Assembly: GCA_905182905.1 (NCBI GenBank)
Contig: CAJJDH010000013.1
Coordinates: 1-64,000, forward strand
Source: a marine gamma proteobacterium HTCC2089
GTDB lineage: Bacteria; Pseudomonadota; Gammaproteobacteria; Pseudomonadales; Azotimanducaceae
Reading direction: 5' to 3'
Length of the DNA stretch: 64,000 nt
How positions within the stretch are numbered: the stretch's first letter is position 1; the number at the start of each line of letters is the position of its first letter. The notes below the pieces were generated by a model. It made no database searches, was not told the origin of the DNA, and saw only the letters and a list, made by a program, of their open reading frames with translations. A program made the position numbers and the translations under genes. Positions 43,047 through 52,592 of this stretch are shown here, piece after piece.

Positions 43047-44564
43047 TTAGTTCACGCTTCTATCAGTACCAGCCCAGAATGGCGCACGCAATTCGCGCTT
43101 TAATACTTTACCTGGCCCGGACTTGGGCAGCGGCTCTAACTGTATGTCGATGCCCTTGGGGACCTTGTACCCACCGATGTGCTCGCGACAAAAGGCAATA
43201 AGCGCTTCGGCCGTAACATCTGTTGCTTCCGCCCTTGGCACTACTACTGCATACACCGCTTCACCCCATTTATCGTCCGGCACGCCAAATACAGCCGCTT
43301 CGAGAACACCAGGGTACTTATACAAAATATCCTCAACCTCAGTGGAATAGACATTTTCTCCGCCGCTAACGATCATATCTTTGGAGCGATCAACCAAAAA
43401 CAGATAACCGGCCTCATCTAAATAACCCAAATCGCCTGTCCAATAACCACCGTCTTTAATTACCGCAGCAGTTTGCTCAGCCTTGTTCCAATAGCCCTTC
43501 ATAATATTGGCTCCGGACACCACCACCTCTCCGACCTCGCCAACCCCAAGTACTTGGCCCTGCGGTGCACAGATCGTTATTGAGCAACCAACAACCGAAC
43601 GACCACATGAGCGTGACTTAGGGTCGTCAATAAGCTGTTCTTCATTACCCAGTAGAGTTGCCAGCGGGGATGTTTCTGTCGCCCCATACACCTCAACCAT
43701 TTGAGCAGCGGCAAATGCTTGGCTCGTCCGCTTAATAACCTCGGTCGCTATCGGGGATCCGCCGTGGGCCAAAATTCTCAAACTTGAAACGTCCTTAGGG
43801 TTCACATGCTGCTCTTCCGCAATGGCTGCAAGCATGGAGGGAACGCCTAAGGTAATGTTGATTTTGTGTTTTTCGATCAACTGCAAAACCATCTTTGGGT
43901 CGAATGTACCAAGTGCAACTTGGCAAGATCCCTGCCAGATAGCAGCCAAAATGCCATTGGATCCAGCGGCGTGAAACATTGGCGCCATAACTAAAGATCG
44001 ATCGCTTGGGCTTTGCGCAACCGCTGCCAACCAATTGAAAGCGTTAGCGATTAAGTTCCGGTGAGTCAACATGACCCCCTTACTGGCGCCGGTTGTGCCG
44101 CCGGTATAAAACAAACCCGCTAAATCGTCTTCATCAACATCTTCCCCCAAAGGCGCTTGAGGCGCGTTGGCAAGAGCCTTTTCATAATCTCCGTTCAACG
44201 CAATGACGTGATCAACAATGCCTCTTAATGGTCCAATATCCTCGCGGTCGGTGAGCAGTATTTTGGCACCAGAGTCTTCCAGAGCATACATTAGCTCGGG
44301 CAGGGCATGGCGTGTGTTGAGAGGCACAATAACCATACCGCCGGCGGGTATGCCAACATAGGCTTCAAAATATTGGTGACTGTTATTGGAAAGAATGGCG
44401 ACACGGTCGCCTTTTGCCGAACCTAACTGCTTCAGCGCACCGACAAGCCTCGTGCAACGTTCCCATAACTGTGAATAAGTAAAGGCTTTCTCACCATCAA
44501 TCACCGCAATTTCATTGGCTCTTATCTGTAATGCTCTTTTTAGTGGGTCTACTAGCGTATGCAT
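43047..44564 (-). CDS. Long-chain/aryl acyl-CoA synthetase (AMP-dependent)
   Basis: 505 residues. Motifs: LFYTGGTTGASKGVMLTHRN (P-loop), VYGATETSPL, GYWTGDLGYLDEAGYLFLVD and RSKDMIVSGGENVYSTEVED, with the C-terminal catalytic lysine in SGPGKVLKRELR. It activates a carboxylic acid to its CoA ester. It is distinct from the ligase at 20158 and lacks the small-protein partner. First gene of an operon with the secreted esterase. Confidence 0.93.
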   Translation of the reverse strand: MHTLVDPLKRALQIRANEIAVIDGEKAFTYSQLWERCTRLVGALKQLGSAKGDRVAILSNNSHQYFEAYVGIPAGGMVIVPLNTRHALPELMYALEDSGAKILLTDREDIGPLRGIVDHVIALNGDYEKALANAPQAPLGEDVDEDDLAGLFYTGGTTGASKGVMLTHRNLIANAFNWLAAVAQSPSDRSLVMAPMFHAAGSNGILAAIWQGSCQVALGTFDPKMVLQLIEKHKINITLGVPSMLAAIAEEQHVNPKDVSSLRILAHGGSPIATEVIKRTSQAFAAAQMVEVYGATETSPLATLLGNEEQLIDDPKSRSCGRSVVGCSITICAPQGQVLGVGEVGEVVVSGANIMKGYWNKAEQTAAVIKDGGYWTGDLGYLDEAGYLFLVDRSKDMIVSGGENVYSTEVEDILYKYPGVLEAAVFGVPDDKWGEAVYAVVVPRAEATDVTAEALIAFCREHIGGYKVPKGIDIQLEPLPKSGPGKVLKRELRAPFWAGTDRSVN

Positions 44565-44857
44565 GGTTCGCTACCTTTTTGCTGACGTATGACGTTGGGC
44601 CGAAATTCTATTTCCTAGCCTTTTTTAAGTATAGATTATTCTTCACCATCTGCTGGAAAAAAGTGCCGGAGAAAAAGTACCGAGGAGAGCCCTTTACCAA
44701 TATCTAACAGATAATCTGCCAAAATGAAGATAGCCCAGAATCTTCAGACAACGGAATAAGCCATGCCGGAAAGAGGCCCACAAAGTACTAATCGCGCATT
44801 TTACCTAACGCGATGCAGTGGGTTAGTGCAGCGCTGGCACCTCACCAATTTAGGCAG

Positions 44858-45643
44858 CTACTCCGGCACCCCGCCCTTTATCTGTAGACGATGAATAACT
44901 CGTGGTTCATCAGCGTGATCGTGCACAGCGTAGTGCAGCAAGCAGCGGTTGTCCCACATAACTAAATCTCCCGGGCGCCATTGATGCCGGGCCTGAAACT
45001 CAGCGCGTACACTATGCTGGTAGAGATACTCCAGCAACGACCTACTCTCCTCTCGAGACCAATTTGCAAACCTCTGAGTAAATGCTCTGCACACATAAAG
45101 CCCCCGCTGACCATTTTCGTCATGGGTACGCACTACTGGATGTTCAGCCTTAGATGCATCTGCAGGGTCCGCGCCATAAAGTCGCGCCAAGTCTTCCGCA
45201 GAATGTAGGGCGACGAGCTCATCCACTACATCGCGCAATCCTTGAGAAAGCTCTTGATAGGCTAAAATTTGATTGGAAAACGCGGTTTCACCACCTAATG
45301 CTGGCGCTTCAAGGGCGTAGAGCATGGTGAGTTTGGGGGGTTTAGGATCGTAAGTCATATCCGAATGCCAATGCTGATTCACATCACGCTTTTTGCCGCT
45401 ATTACGCAGTTCAATAATATTTGGATAGCCGTCGATGCCGCCATAGGGAAAGGGCACCAAGTCACCCCAGTGCTGGGCAAAGGCCATATGGTCTGCCGGC
45501 GTTAAATCCTGATTTGGAAAAACCAGAACGTGGTGTTTATTAAATAGATCATTCAGCGTTGGCCATAGCCTTTCGTCAACACTGCGCACGTCAAGATCTT
45601 CAACAATGGCGCCTAAAGGCGCAGACATCGGTACTACTTGCAT
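44858..45643 (-). CDS. TauD/TfdA family dioxygenase (second copy type)
   Basis: 261 residues from ATG 45643, preceded by GGGAG; the open frame extends to 45739 without a site. The iron ligands are in HWHSDMTYDPKPPKLTMLYA and DNRCLLHYAVHDHADEPRVI; RVIHRLQIKG carries the 2-oxoglutarate Arg. It differs clearly from the family member at 34094. Upstream is a pair of AACAGTTCTGT repeats that may be regulatory. Confidence 0.9.
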   Translation of the reverse strand: MQVVPMSAPLGAIVEDLDVRSVDERLWPTLNDLFNKHHVLVFPNQDLTPADHMAFAQHWGDLVPFPYGGIDGYPNIIELRNSGKKRDVNQHWHSDMTYDPKPPKLTMLYALEAPALGGETAFSNQILAYQELSQGLRDVVDELVALHSAEDLARLYGADPADASKAEHPVVRTHDENGQRGLYVCRAFTQRFANWSREESRSLLEYLYQHSVRAEFQARHQWRPGDLVMWDNRCLLHYAVHDHADEPRVIHRLQIKGGVPE

Positions 45644-45758
45644 ATTTTTCTCCCTACTCGAGCCCATCTTAATCTGGATCCTAGTTTGTATGCCACTGGT
45701 TACAGGGCAACTAACTTGGCACAAGTTGCATGCCCGCACTTAGGCCAACTAATGTTCA

Positions 45759-45787
45759 AGAACAGTTCTGTCGGATAACAGTTCTGT
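45759..45787. promoter_or_regulatory. Paired AACAGTTCTGT direct repeats
   Basis: Two copies (45761-45771 and 45777-45787) with a 16-bp period; the first also forms the palindrome AGAAC-A-GTTCT. They lie upstream of the TauD gene start and are candidate activator or repressor sites. Confidence 0.45.
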
Positions 45788-45846
45788 TTGGGGAGAGATG
45801 CTTTGTCAACAGATGTGCGTTAAAAACTGATGAACTGTAACGCCTA

Positions 45847-47067
45847 CTAACCGTTTACGTCCGTGGGGCCTGCGTGTTCAAGCACCCCCTGTCCATATAA
45901 GTAATCTCGCGTCAGCGGTAGAGCCTGATTGATTTTAGCCAGCTGCCACTGGTGCACCACCAGCCCGCCCATCTCAAACCCTGTTTGGCACAAAATCAGG
46001 TAGAACTCCCACATACGGCAAAACTCTTCACCTTTGCTCACAACAAAATTACTGCGTTGTGCGGTGAATCTTTTAAGCCAGTGAGCCAGAGTCAGTGCAT
46101 AGTGATTACGCAACACCTCTACATCGGTGGCGGGCAAATCTGCGGACTCAACAGCTTTTGCAACGTCAGCTAAGCCAGGAATATAGCCGCCAGGAAATAC
46201 ATGACGACGAATCCAAGGGTTGACCATTCCTGGCTTATGAATGGAGCCAACGGTGTGGATTAAGGCAACGCCATCGGAAGATAAAAAATCTCGTACACAG
46301 GAAAAGAACCTGGGTAAATTTTTGCGCCCTACGTGTTCCAACATCCCTATGGAGACAACTCGGTCGTAGGTCGATTGATGCTTACGATAATCTTGCAAAA
46401 TAAAGTGCACCTTGCCCTGTAAACCTCGCACTTTGGCCGTTTGCTCGGCTACACGCAACTGCTCAACAGACAAGGTTAGCCCAGTCACCTCCACGTCGTA
46501 ATGGCGGGCTAAATACATGGCCATACTGCCCCAACCACAGCCAATATCTAAAACTCGCTGGCCCGGCTGCAGATTAAGTTTAGCCGCTATATGTGCTGAC
46601 TTTGCAAGCTGGGCCTCTTCTAGCGACTTATCCGAGCGTGTGAAGTAGGCGCAGGAATAGTGCATTTCTTGGTCTAAACAGACCCGAAACAAATCTTCAT
46701 CCAGATCATAATGGTGAGCGATATTTCTTCGGCTTGCATTCAAGGAATTCCAAGTGCTAAGCATAATTGGCAAAATTTGCAGCCACCGCAGAGATTTTCG
46801 CGGCTTTAAACGAGCATCAAAATTCATTCGCAGCAGTGTCATCAGCTCATGTAGTGTGTGGCCTGGCGGCACATCCCACATACCTTGGATATACGCCTCA
46901 CCAATATTCAAAGCTGGATTCCGCATAATATAAGACAGCGTATTAGCGCGATTAAAGCGAATTTGGCTTTGCGGCATGCCGCTGCCAAAAACGTGAATCT
47001 CACCTTGATGATCAAGCACAGAGAGCTCGCCAACGCGGATGAATTTATTTAGCACTTGAAGGTTCAT
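45847..47067 (-). CDS. cfa: Cyclopropane-fatty-acyl-phospholipid synthase
   Basis: 406 residues, usual length. The N-terminal lipid-binding part is followed by MHYSCAYFTRSDKSLEEAQ, the SAM-binding RVLDIGCGWGSMAMYLA, VTGLTLSVEQLRVA, and VSIGMLEHVGRKNLPRFF. It methylenates unsaturated acyl chains of membrane phospholipids with SAM. I chose ATG 47067 over the GTG at 47073. It is a single gene, possibly stress- or stationary-phase-controlled as in the family, although no promoter is evident. Confidence 0.93.
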   Translation of the reverse strand: MNLQVLNKFIRVGELSVLDHQGEIHVFGSGMPQSQIRFNRANTLSYIMRNPALNIGEAYIQGMWDVPPGHTLHELMTLLRMNFDARLKPRKSLRWLQILPIMLSTWNSLNASRRNIAHHYDLDEDLFRVCLDQEMHYSCAYFTRSDKSLEEAQLAKSAHIAAKLNLQPGQRVLDIGCGWGSMAMYLARHYDVEVTGLTLSVEQLRVAEQTAKVRGLQGKVHFILQDYRKHQSTYDRVVSIGMLEHVGRKNLPRFFSCVRDFLSSDGVALIHTVGSIHKPGMVNPWIRRHVFPGGYIPGLADVAKAVESADLPATDVEVLRNHYALTLAHWLKRFTAQRSNFVVSKGEEFCRMWEFYLILCQTGFEMGGLVVHQWQLAKINQALPLTRDYLYGQGVLEHAGPTDVNG

Positions 47068-47274
47068 AGTCACGTTTACTGTTGGTTAATGGCCTTGTGT
47101 TTTAGTTATCTGCTCAATTTAGTAGCCAACTTAAACGCCTGAAACTGAGTTAACGGCGGATAAATTTAGCGTAAGATTTGGGGTTGCAGGCACCTGCTGC
47201 AAACTTCGCATGGTCTAATGCGCAACAAAAACCCTTAGACACCTGACGGAGCAAAAATTACGATAGGAGGGCCT

Positions 47275-48144
47275 ATGCCCCTAGATAAGAAGATGATTGG
47301 CTGCCAAACCCAAGGTATAGAGCATTGGGTAGATGAACGTTGGTTAATGGGTTACGCCGCCTGTCTTGGTGACCTGAACCCAGCTTATATGGATACACAG
47401 GCAGGTAATGTTATAGCTCACCCCGTATTTCCCGTTTGCCTAGAGTGGCCTCCAATTCTCGATACGCGCAAGCTTTCCGCAGCTGACACTCTGACCGATG
47501 AGGAGTCTCAACGAGGGGTCCACGCAGCACATGATTTACATGTTTTTCGCCCAATTGTCGCGGGAGAGAAATTGACCACCCAAGCAACCATGACTGGCAT
47601 TGCGGCGATCAAACCCGGGGCCGCATATACCATGCGCCTAGACACCTTTGATGCTGAGCAAAAGCTGGTCTGTACGACCTACCAATTGAGTATTTATCGA
47701 GGCGTAGAAGTTATCGATGGAGCCGCAGGCAACGCTGCGCAAACCGCTATTGCACCCGCTCTGCCACCTGCCCTGCCTATCAGTTCAACGCACAACCACC
47801 ACATTGATATACCCGCAAATTTGGCCCACACCTATACAGAGTGCGCACATATCTGGAACCCCATTCATACGGATCGGGCCGTAGCGCTGGCTGCTGGATT
47901 ACCAGATATCATATTGCATGGTACTGCCACGCTAGCGTTGGCAGTAACTCGTATCGTTAATGAAAGACTAGGCGGTGATTCAACACGTGTACGGCGTATC
48001 GGCGGCAGGTTTGCGGCAATGGTATTGATGCCATCTACGGTAATTTTACAGCTTAGCGACAGTGTAGAAGGCCACTTGAGCTTCCAAGTGCTTAACGCAG
48101 AGGGCGAGACTGCCATCAGCAAAGGTTTTATTTGTTTCGACTAA
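47275..48144 (+). CDS. MaoC-like double-hotdog dehydratase
   Basis: 289 residues with two hotdog halves. The first half has HVFRPIVAGEKLTTQATMTG; the second has the catalytic loop CAHIWNPIHTDRAVALAAGLP followed by DIILHGTATLALAVTRIV, the hydratase-2 motif (N-P-I-H-x-D and H-G). It would catalyse (R)-specific hydration of enoyl-CoA, or dehydration. TAGGAGGG precedes the ATG. Complements the crotonases with an alternative stereochemistry. Confidence 0.88.
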   Translation: MPLDKKMIGCQTQGIEHWVDERWLMGYAACLGDLNPAYMDTQAGNVIAHPVFPVCLEWPPILDTRKLSAADTLTDEESQRGVHAAHDLHVFRPIVAGEKLTTQATMTGIAAIKPGAAYTMRLDTFDAEQKLVCTTYQLSIYRGVEVIDGAAGNAAQTAIAPALPPALPISSTHNHHIDIPANLAHTYTECAHIWNPIHTDRAVALAAGLPDIILHGTATLALAVTRIVNERLGGDSTRVRRIGGRFAAMVLMPSTVILQLSDSVEGHLSFQVLNAEGETAISKGFICFD

Positions 48145-48218
48145 ATAAAAATGCAAACGTTAGGCAATAATTGAAAAATAGTCATCGCCTAGCCTCTTAG
48201 ACAATTTGAGGGTTGAAA

Positions 48219-49421
48219 GTGAAAAAAATAATAATACTAGTGACAATGTCCCTCGCCGCATTTGCATGTGGAGGCGGAGGCGGAGGCTCTTCGACAGCAC
48301 AGTTACAAACAAATCCCATCGCGACCACGGCTAGCAACACGGCAACTACTCCTACCAACAATACGCCAACGGCGACACAAAGTTGGGACCTACGGCGGGT
48401 TAACCCAAGTGCTGCGAACACTAGCCAAGCTAATGTAAACGCAGTACTAGATCACATCTTTACCGACCAAGCTGTGCAATCAGTTTTAGTCAGCAAAAAT
48501 GGTTTAACGATTGGCGAGCGCTATGCCACCGGTTACGACAAAGACAGCTACGGTACAAGTTGGTCAGTGGCCAAAAGCTTTTATAGCGCTGCTATTGGGG
48601 TAGCAATAGATGAGGGCTTGATTGGCTCAGTGGATGACAAAGTCAGCGATACAATCACCGAGTGGCAAAATACAGATAAAGCAGACATCACCCTGAAACA
48701 AGTGCTGCAAATGCGCGGGGGTTATTCTAATCGAGACAATATATTCAACACCTCGGATCAAACCGCACACGCAATTAGCTTTCCCTTAGCAAGCACACCA
48801 GGAACACAATTCAGCTATTCCAACGCTAATAGCCAACTATTTGAACCCATTCTCGCCCGTGCAACCGGGTTAACTGCCCATCAATATCTGGCAAACAAAG
48901 TTCTTGCGCCAATTGGAATTAACATAAACAACGTAGGTTTTTGGTTAGACTCTACCGGCACCAACCCCATAACTTATTGCTGCCTAGATATGCGACCAGA
49001 TGACTTTGCTCGCTTTGGTTTGCTTTTCGCCAGAGGGGGCGCTTGGGACGGCGAGCAAATTATCTCACCAAACTATGTAAGCCAAAGTATGACCGCAAAT
49101 GGTGCATACGGTTATCAATGGTGGGTACTTAACTCCGCTTACTGGAATGGACGTCAAGTCCCCATTGATATTACTGCCGCGCTGGGCTTAAACGGTCAGA
49201 AAATCTATATCTGGCCAGAACAAGATATCGTTATTGTGGTGTTAACCAAGTATTCCCACTCGGCCAACCAAGGCTACGTACTGGATACACAAGGTAGCGT
49301 AACCAACTTCCCAAACACCTGTACTGCCCGCAACACATGCCCCGGCGCACAAGGCACTGAGGTACCAAGTTTCGATCAGTATGCACTGATCAGCCTGATT
49401 CAAGCATTGGGCAGCAATTAG
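48219..49421 (+). CDS. Secreted beta-lactamase-like serine hydrolase
   Basis: About 400 residues from GTG 48219 (GAGGG upstream). A lipoprotein signal ends FACGGGGGGSS. The class C beta-lactamase fold is visible: SWSVAKSFYSAAIG (S-x-x-K nucleophile), QFSYSNANSQLFEPIL (Y-x-N), and the third motif region near IYIWPEQDIVIVVL. The family includes esterases, carboxypeptidases and lactamases, so lactamase activity should not be assumed. It is followed 36 bp later by the amidase. Confidence 0.88.
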   Translation: MKKIIILVTMSLAAFACGGGGGGSSTAQLQTNPIATTASNTATTPTNNTPTATQSWDLRRVNPSAANTSQANVNAVLDHIFTDQAVQSVLVSKNGLTIGERYATGYDKDSYGTSWSVAKSFYSAAIGVAIDEGLIGSVDDKVSDTITEWQNTDKADITLKQVLQMRGGYSNRDNIFNTSDQTAHAISFPLASTPGTQFSYSNANSQLFEPILARATGLTAHQYLANKVLAPIGININNVGFWLDSTGTNPITYCCLDMRPDDFARFGLLFARGGAWDGEQIISPNYVSQSMTANGAYGYQWWVLNSAYWNGRQVPIDITAALGLNGQKIYIWPEQDIVIVVLTKYSHSANQGYVLDTQGSVTNFPNTCTARNTCPGAQGTEVPSFDQYALISLIQALGSN

Positions 49422-49457
49422 TTAAAAACGCAGAAACCGCCTGCGGGGTAACAAGTT

Positions 49458-50879
49458 ATGATCAGCAAAAACGAATACAGTGCACTAGACGGGTTAGGTT
49501 TAGCCCAACTTATTGCGCGAGGTGAAGTAACCGCCACCGAGATTTTGGCTACGGCACAAAGCTTGCTAGCAGATAAAAACCCATCCCTCAATGCCATGGT
49601 ATTAACTATGGACGAACATGCATTGCAGGCAATTGATGCAGGTTTACCTCAGGGTTTATTCACGGGTGTGCCCTTCGCACTAAAAGACCTTGGCATGCAA
49701 TACAAGGGCGTTGTCACCAGCAACGGCTCGCAGCTGTTTCGGGACAATGTCGCGGTTGAAGATTCAACGTTAGTGAGCCGTTACAAGGACGCTGGTTTAG
49801 TCATATTCGGCAAATCCAATACGCCTGAATTTGGCTTGGCAACGACTACGGAACCTGCGCTCTTTGGGCCGACTCATAACCCATGGAAGCACGGTTACTC
49901 CAGTGGCGGTTCTAGTGGTGGCGCTTCGGCCTTGGTAGCCGCAGGAATTATACCCATGGCTCATGCCTCCGATGGCGGCGGCTCAATTCGCATCCCGGCC
50001 AGTTGCTGCGGCTTGGTTGGCTTAAAACCTTCCAGAGGCAGAGTACCCTTGGGCCCTATCCAACTAGAAGGCTGGGGAGGACTATCTACAACCCACGCCA
50101 TTACAAAATCTGTACGCGATAGCGCCGCACTCCTAGATATCAGCGCAGGTCCAGAATTAGGAAGCCCGTACCATACCGCCACCGCCATCGAGCCGTTTCA
50201 AAGTTGGGTAAACAAACCCGTTAGCAAACAAACCATCGGTTTGTGCTTAAACACTTTTAACGGCGCAGCAGTTGACCCAGAGGTGACTCAAGCAACACAG
50301 GCTAACGCTCACAAGCTGGAAGATCTTGGGCACCGGGTTGAGCTAATTACAGTTGATCTGAACCCAGACAATGTTCGAGAAGCACACGGTATGATTGCCA
50401 TCAGCCATTTAGGTGCCATGCTCAACGCCAAGGCAGCGGAAATTGGTAGACCACTTACTGAGCATGATATTGAATTGGGCAGCTGGCAAAACTACCAGTA
50501 CGCTAAGGAGATTACAGCAACAAACTACGCGGCGGCTGTGGCGATGATTCATCAACACGGGCGCGCCATAGATCTATTGCTGGAAAAATTCGATTACCTA
50601 ATGACGCCAACCATGGCATGCCTACCATTAGCCCACGGGAGGATAAATATGCTGGCAGAAGACCCTAGCACGTACGCCCCCCTGCTCTTCCAAACTCTAG
50701 GCTTTACGGCTTTATTTAACGACACCGGTCATCCGGCAATCAGTGTACCTATGGGATTGGCAGAAAATGGTTTACCGATAGGTACTCAGCTGATAGCTGG
50801 CACAGGTGAGGAAGGAAAATTATTGCAACTCGCAGGGCAAATAGAGGCGACCGGCCTATTTACGAGGTTGCAATTTTGA
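49458..50879 (+). CDS. Amidase signature (AS) family enzyme
   Basis: 473 residues. The AS catalytic triad is present: Lys in VPFALKDLGM, cis-Ser in SSGGSSGGASALVAAG and Ser nucleophile in HASDGGGSIRIPASCCG. GLKPSRGRVP follows as in amidases, and NDTGHPAISVPMGL is a typical C-terminal block. It hydrolyses amides to acid and ammonia. It is downstream of the serine hydrolase on the same strand, 36 bp apart, and may be co-transcribed with it. Confidence 0.92.
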   Translation: MISKNEYSALDGLGLAQLIARGEVTATEILATAQSLLADKNPSLNAMVLTMDEHALQAIDAGLPQGLFTGVPFALKDLGMQYKGVVTSNGSQLFRDNVAVEDSTLVSRYKDAGLVIFGKSNTPEFGLATTTEPALFGPTHNPWKHGYSSGGSSGGASALVAAGIIPMAHASDGGGSIRIPASCCGLVGLKPSRGRVPLGPIQLEGWGGLSTTHAITKSVRDSAALLDISAGPELGSPYHTATAIEPFQSWVNKPVSKQTIGLCLNTFNGAAVDPEVTQATQANAHKLEDLGHRVELITVDLNPDNVREAHGMIAISHLGAMLNAKAAEIGRPLTEHDIELGSWQNYQYAKEITATNYAAAVAMIHQHGRAIDLLLEKFDYLMTPTMACLPLAHGRINMLAEDPSTYAPLLFQTLGFTALFNDTGHPAISVPMGLAENGLPIGTQLIAGTGEEGKLLQLAGQIEATGLFTRLQF

Positions 50880-50951
50880 TTGGGTTCAAGCCTATATGCT
50901 AAAGGTCCGATGCCCGAGCATATTGCTCAGGCAAAGAACGAGTCGTTGTAG

Positions 50952-50991
50952 CCGTTTAAGTGACCTTGTTTAAGTAACCTTGTCTAAGTCC
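50952..50991. repeat. Three imperfect ~14-bp tandem copies at the MFS gene 3' end
   Basis: CCGTTTAAGTGA, CCTTGTTTAAGTAA and CCTTGTCTAAGTCC follow each other. The last two cover the end of the leftward MFS coding sequence, so the repeat reaches into the final codons. Confidence 0.75.
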
Positions 50992-52277
50992 GTAACCGGG
51001 GTCTCTTTAAGTAAGACAAGCGAGAGGTAAGTTAACGCACAGGCCAATGCAATATAGCCAGATACCCAAACCGTACTGCCGAAAGCAACCAGTAGCGTGG
51101 TTGCGATAATAGGCGCAAACCCACCGCCCACAATGGCGCCCAACTGATAACCCAACGAAGCACCCGAATATCTTACTTCAGTACTGAACAACTCAGTGAG
51201 CAGCGCAGCTTGTGGCCCGTACATCATAGCGATGGCAATTTGGCCGCCAGCTAAGGCGAGAATAATCAGCGGTAGAGAACCGGTGTCGATAAGCGGAAAC
51301 ATGACAAAGGCCCATAACCCAGTGACAATGGCACCCATTTTGTAAATGCCCCGGCGTCCATGACGATCCGACCAAGAAGCAAAGAAAAAGAGTGCTGGCA
51401 CTTGGGCCATCGTGCTCACCAAAACTGCGAACAACATATCTGATCGACTCAAAGCCAAACCTTCCGGGTCCGTACCATAAGAAATAACAAAGACTATAAG
51501 AATATAGAAAGTCACTTGAACTCCCAGGAAAGCACCCGCAGCCAGAGTAATTTCCTTTGGGTAACTCTTTATTGCTTGGATAACAGGCGAACGTGGTTTG
51601 GCTTCTCTTGGTTCAGAAGTTTCGATCAACTCCTTAAAGGCTGGTGTATCTTCAAGGGTTAACTGCACATACATACTCAGGCCGATCAAAATGATGCTGG
51701 CCAAAAATGGAATTCTCCAACCCCAATCTAGCAGTGCTTCGGTGGATACCGACGCAGTGACAATTAGAAACGCTACGTTCGCCAAGATTACGCCTAACGG
51801 CGCTCCCGCTTGCGCGAAGGCACCATAAAACCCACGTTTCTCTGCCGGGGCACTCTCAGTGACTAAAAGCATTGCGCCGCCCCATTGCCCGCCGACGGCA
51901 AGACCTTGAACAAAGCGCAGCAAAATAAGCAAAAGTGGCGCGAACGGCCCAATTGTTTCGTAACCGGGCAATAGACCAATAAGCGTTGTAGCCACTCCCA
52001 TCATCACCAAAGCCGTGACTAAGGCGGCCTTGCGCCCCATTCGATCACCGAAGTGACCAAACAACATGCCACCCACTGGGCGCGCGATAAAACCTACAGC
52101 AAAAGTACCAAAGGAAGCTATAAGCCCAACATATGCAGGTATGTCAGGTGGGAAGAACAGAGTAGGAAAGATCAAAACCGCAGCAGTGCCGTAGATAAAG
52201 AAGTCATACCATTCAATACTGGTTCCACCCAGTGAAGTAAGCGCAACTTTGCGCATAGATTTTTCGGAAGCTACCAT
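50970..52277 (-). CDS. MFS transporter, metabolite:H+ symporter (MHS) type
   Basis: 435 residues, 12 membrane helices expected. The N-terminal TSLGGTSIEWYDFFIYGTAA and the signature loop ARPVGGMLFGHFGDRMGRK identify the metabolite:proton symporter family (ProP/ShiA/KgtP like). It would import an organic acid, osmolyte or aromatic acid with protons. ATG 52277 follows GAGGGG. It is convergent with the amidase and divergent from modA. Confidence 0.92.
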   Translation of the reverse strand: MVASEKSMRKVALTSLGGTSIEWYDFFIYGTAAVLIFPTLFFPPDIPAYVGLIASFGTFAVGFIARPVGGMLFGHFGDRMGRKAALVTALVMMGVATTLIGLLPGYETIGPFAPLLLILLRFVQGLAVGGQWGGAMLLVTESAPAEKRGFYGAFAQAGAPLGVILANVAFLIVTASVSTEALLDWGWRIPFLASIILIGLSMYVQLTLEDTPAFKELIETSEPREAKPRSPVIQAIKSYPKEITLAAGAFLGVQVTFYILIVFVISYGTDPEGLALSRSDMLFAVLVSTMAQVPALFFFASWSDRHGRRGIYKMGAIVTGLWAFVMFPLIDTGSLPLIILALAGGQIAIAMMYGPQAALLTELFSTEVRYSGASLGYQLGAIVGGGFAPIIATTLLVAFGSTVWVSGYIALACALTYLSLVLLKETPVTDLDKVT

Positions 52278-52592
52278 TAGTACCCCTCGTACTCGCTGAA
52301 ATATATAGTTTTGTTGACAGTTTTTAAGGTGCGCGCGCGCAAATAATATTGTCGCACGTCACCGCGCTTACCCAACTGTTACCTTAAACACAGCCCTCAA
52401 AACTATCTCTTAAACCTTGTTAACGGCGCAGAAAATTAACATCATGGCTGCCTCTTACAGCCAAGTGCTACGCAATGCCTACCCCAATGAAGATCGACAT
52501 CATAACCTATACAGCTACAGGCGCTACCTTGAATAAGGTTCCAACGCCGACACTGCCCGACATGCGCCTGCCGCGGTAGGCCGGCAAACGCA
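52278..52592. other. Divergent intergenic region, 315 bp
   Basis: Between MFS and modA. Contains a GCGCGCGC run near 52330-52345 and a 30-codon ORF (52444-52536) without a ribosome site. No recognisable molybdate-responsive element is visible. Confidence 0.45.

Noticed and set aside
48219-49421. Antibiotic-resistance beta-lactamase
   Set aside because: Only the general S-x-x-K / Y-x-N serine-hydrolase fold is visible; the family is mostly esterases and peptidases.
52313-52350. Sigma-70 promoter TTGACA ... TAATAT
   Set aside because: Spacing between the boxes is about 24 bp, too long for a standard promoter.
52444-52536. 30-codon ORF in the MFS/modA gap
   Set aside because: No ribosome-binding site and no recognisable motif; length expected by chance.
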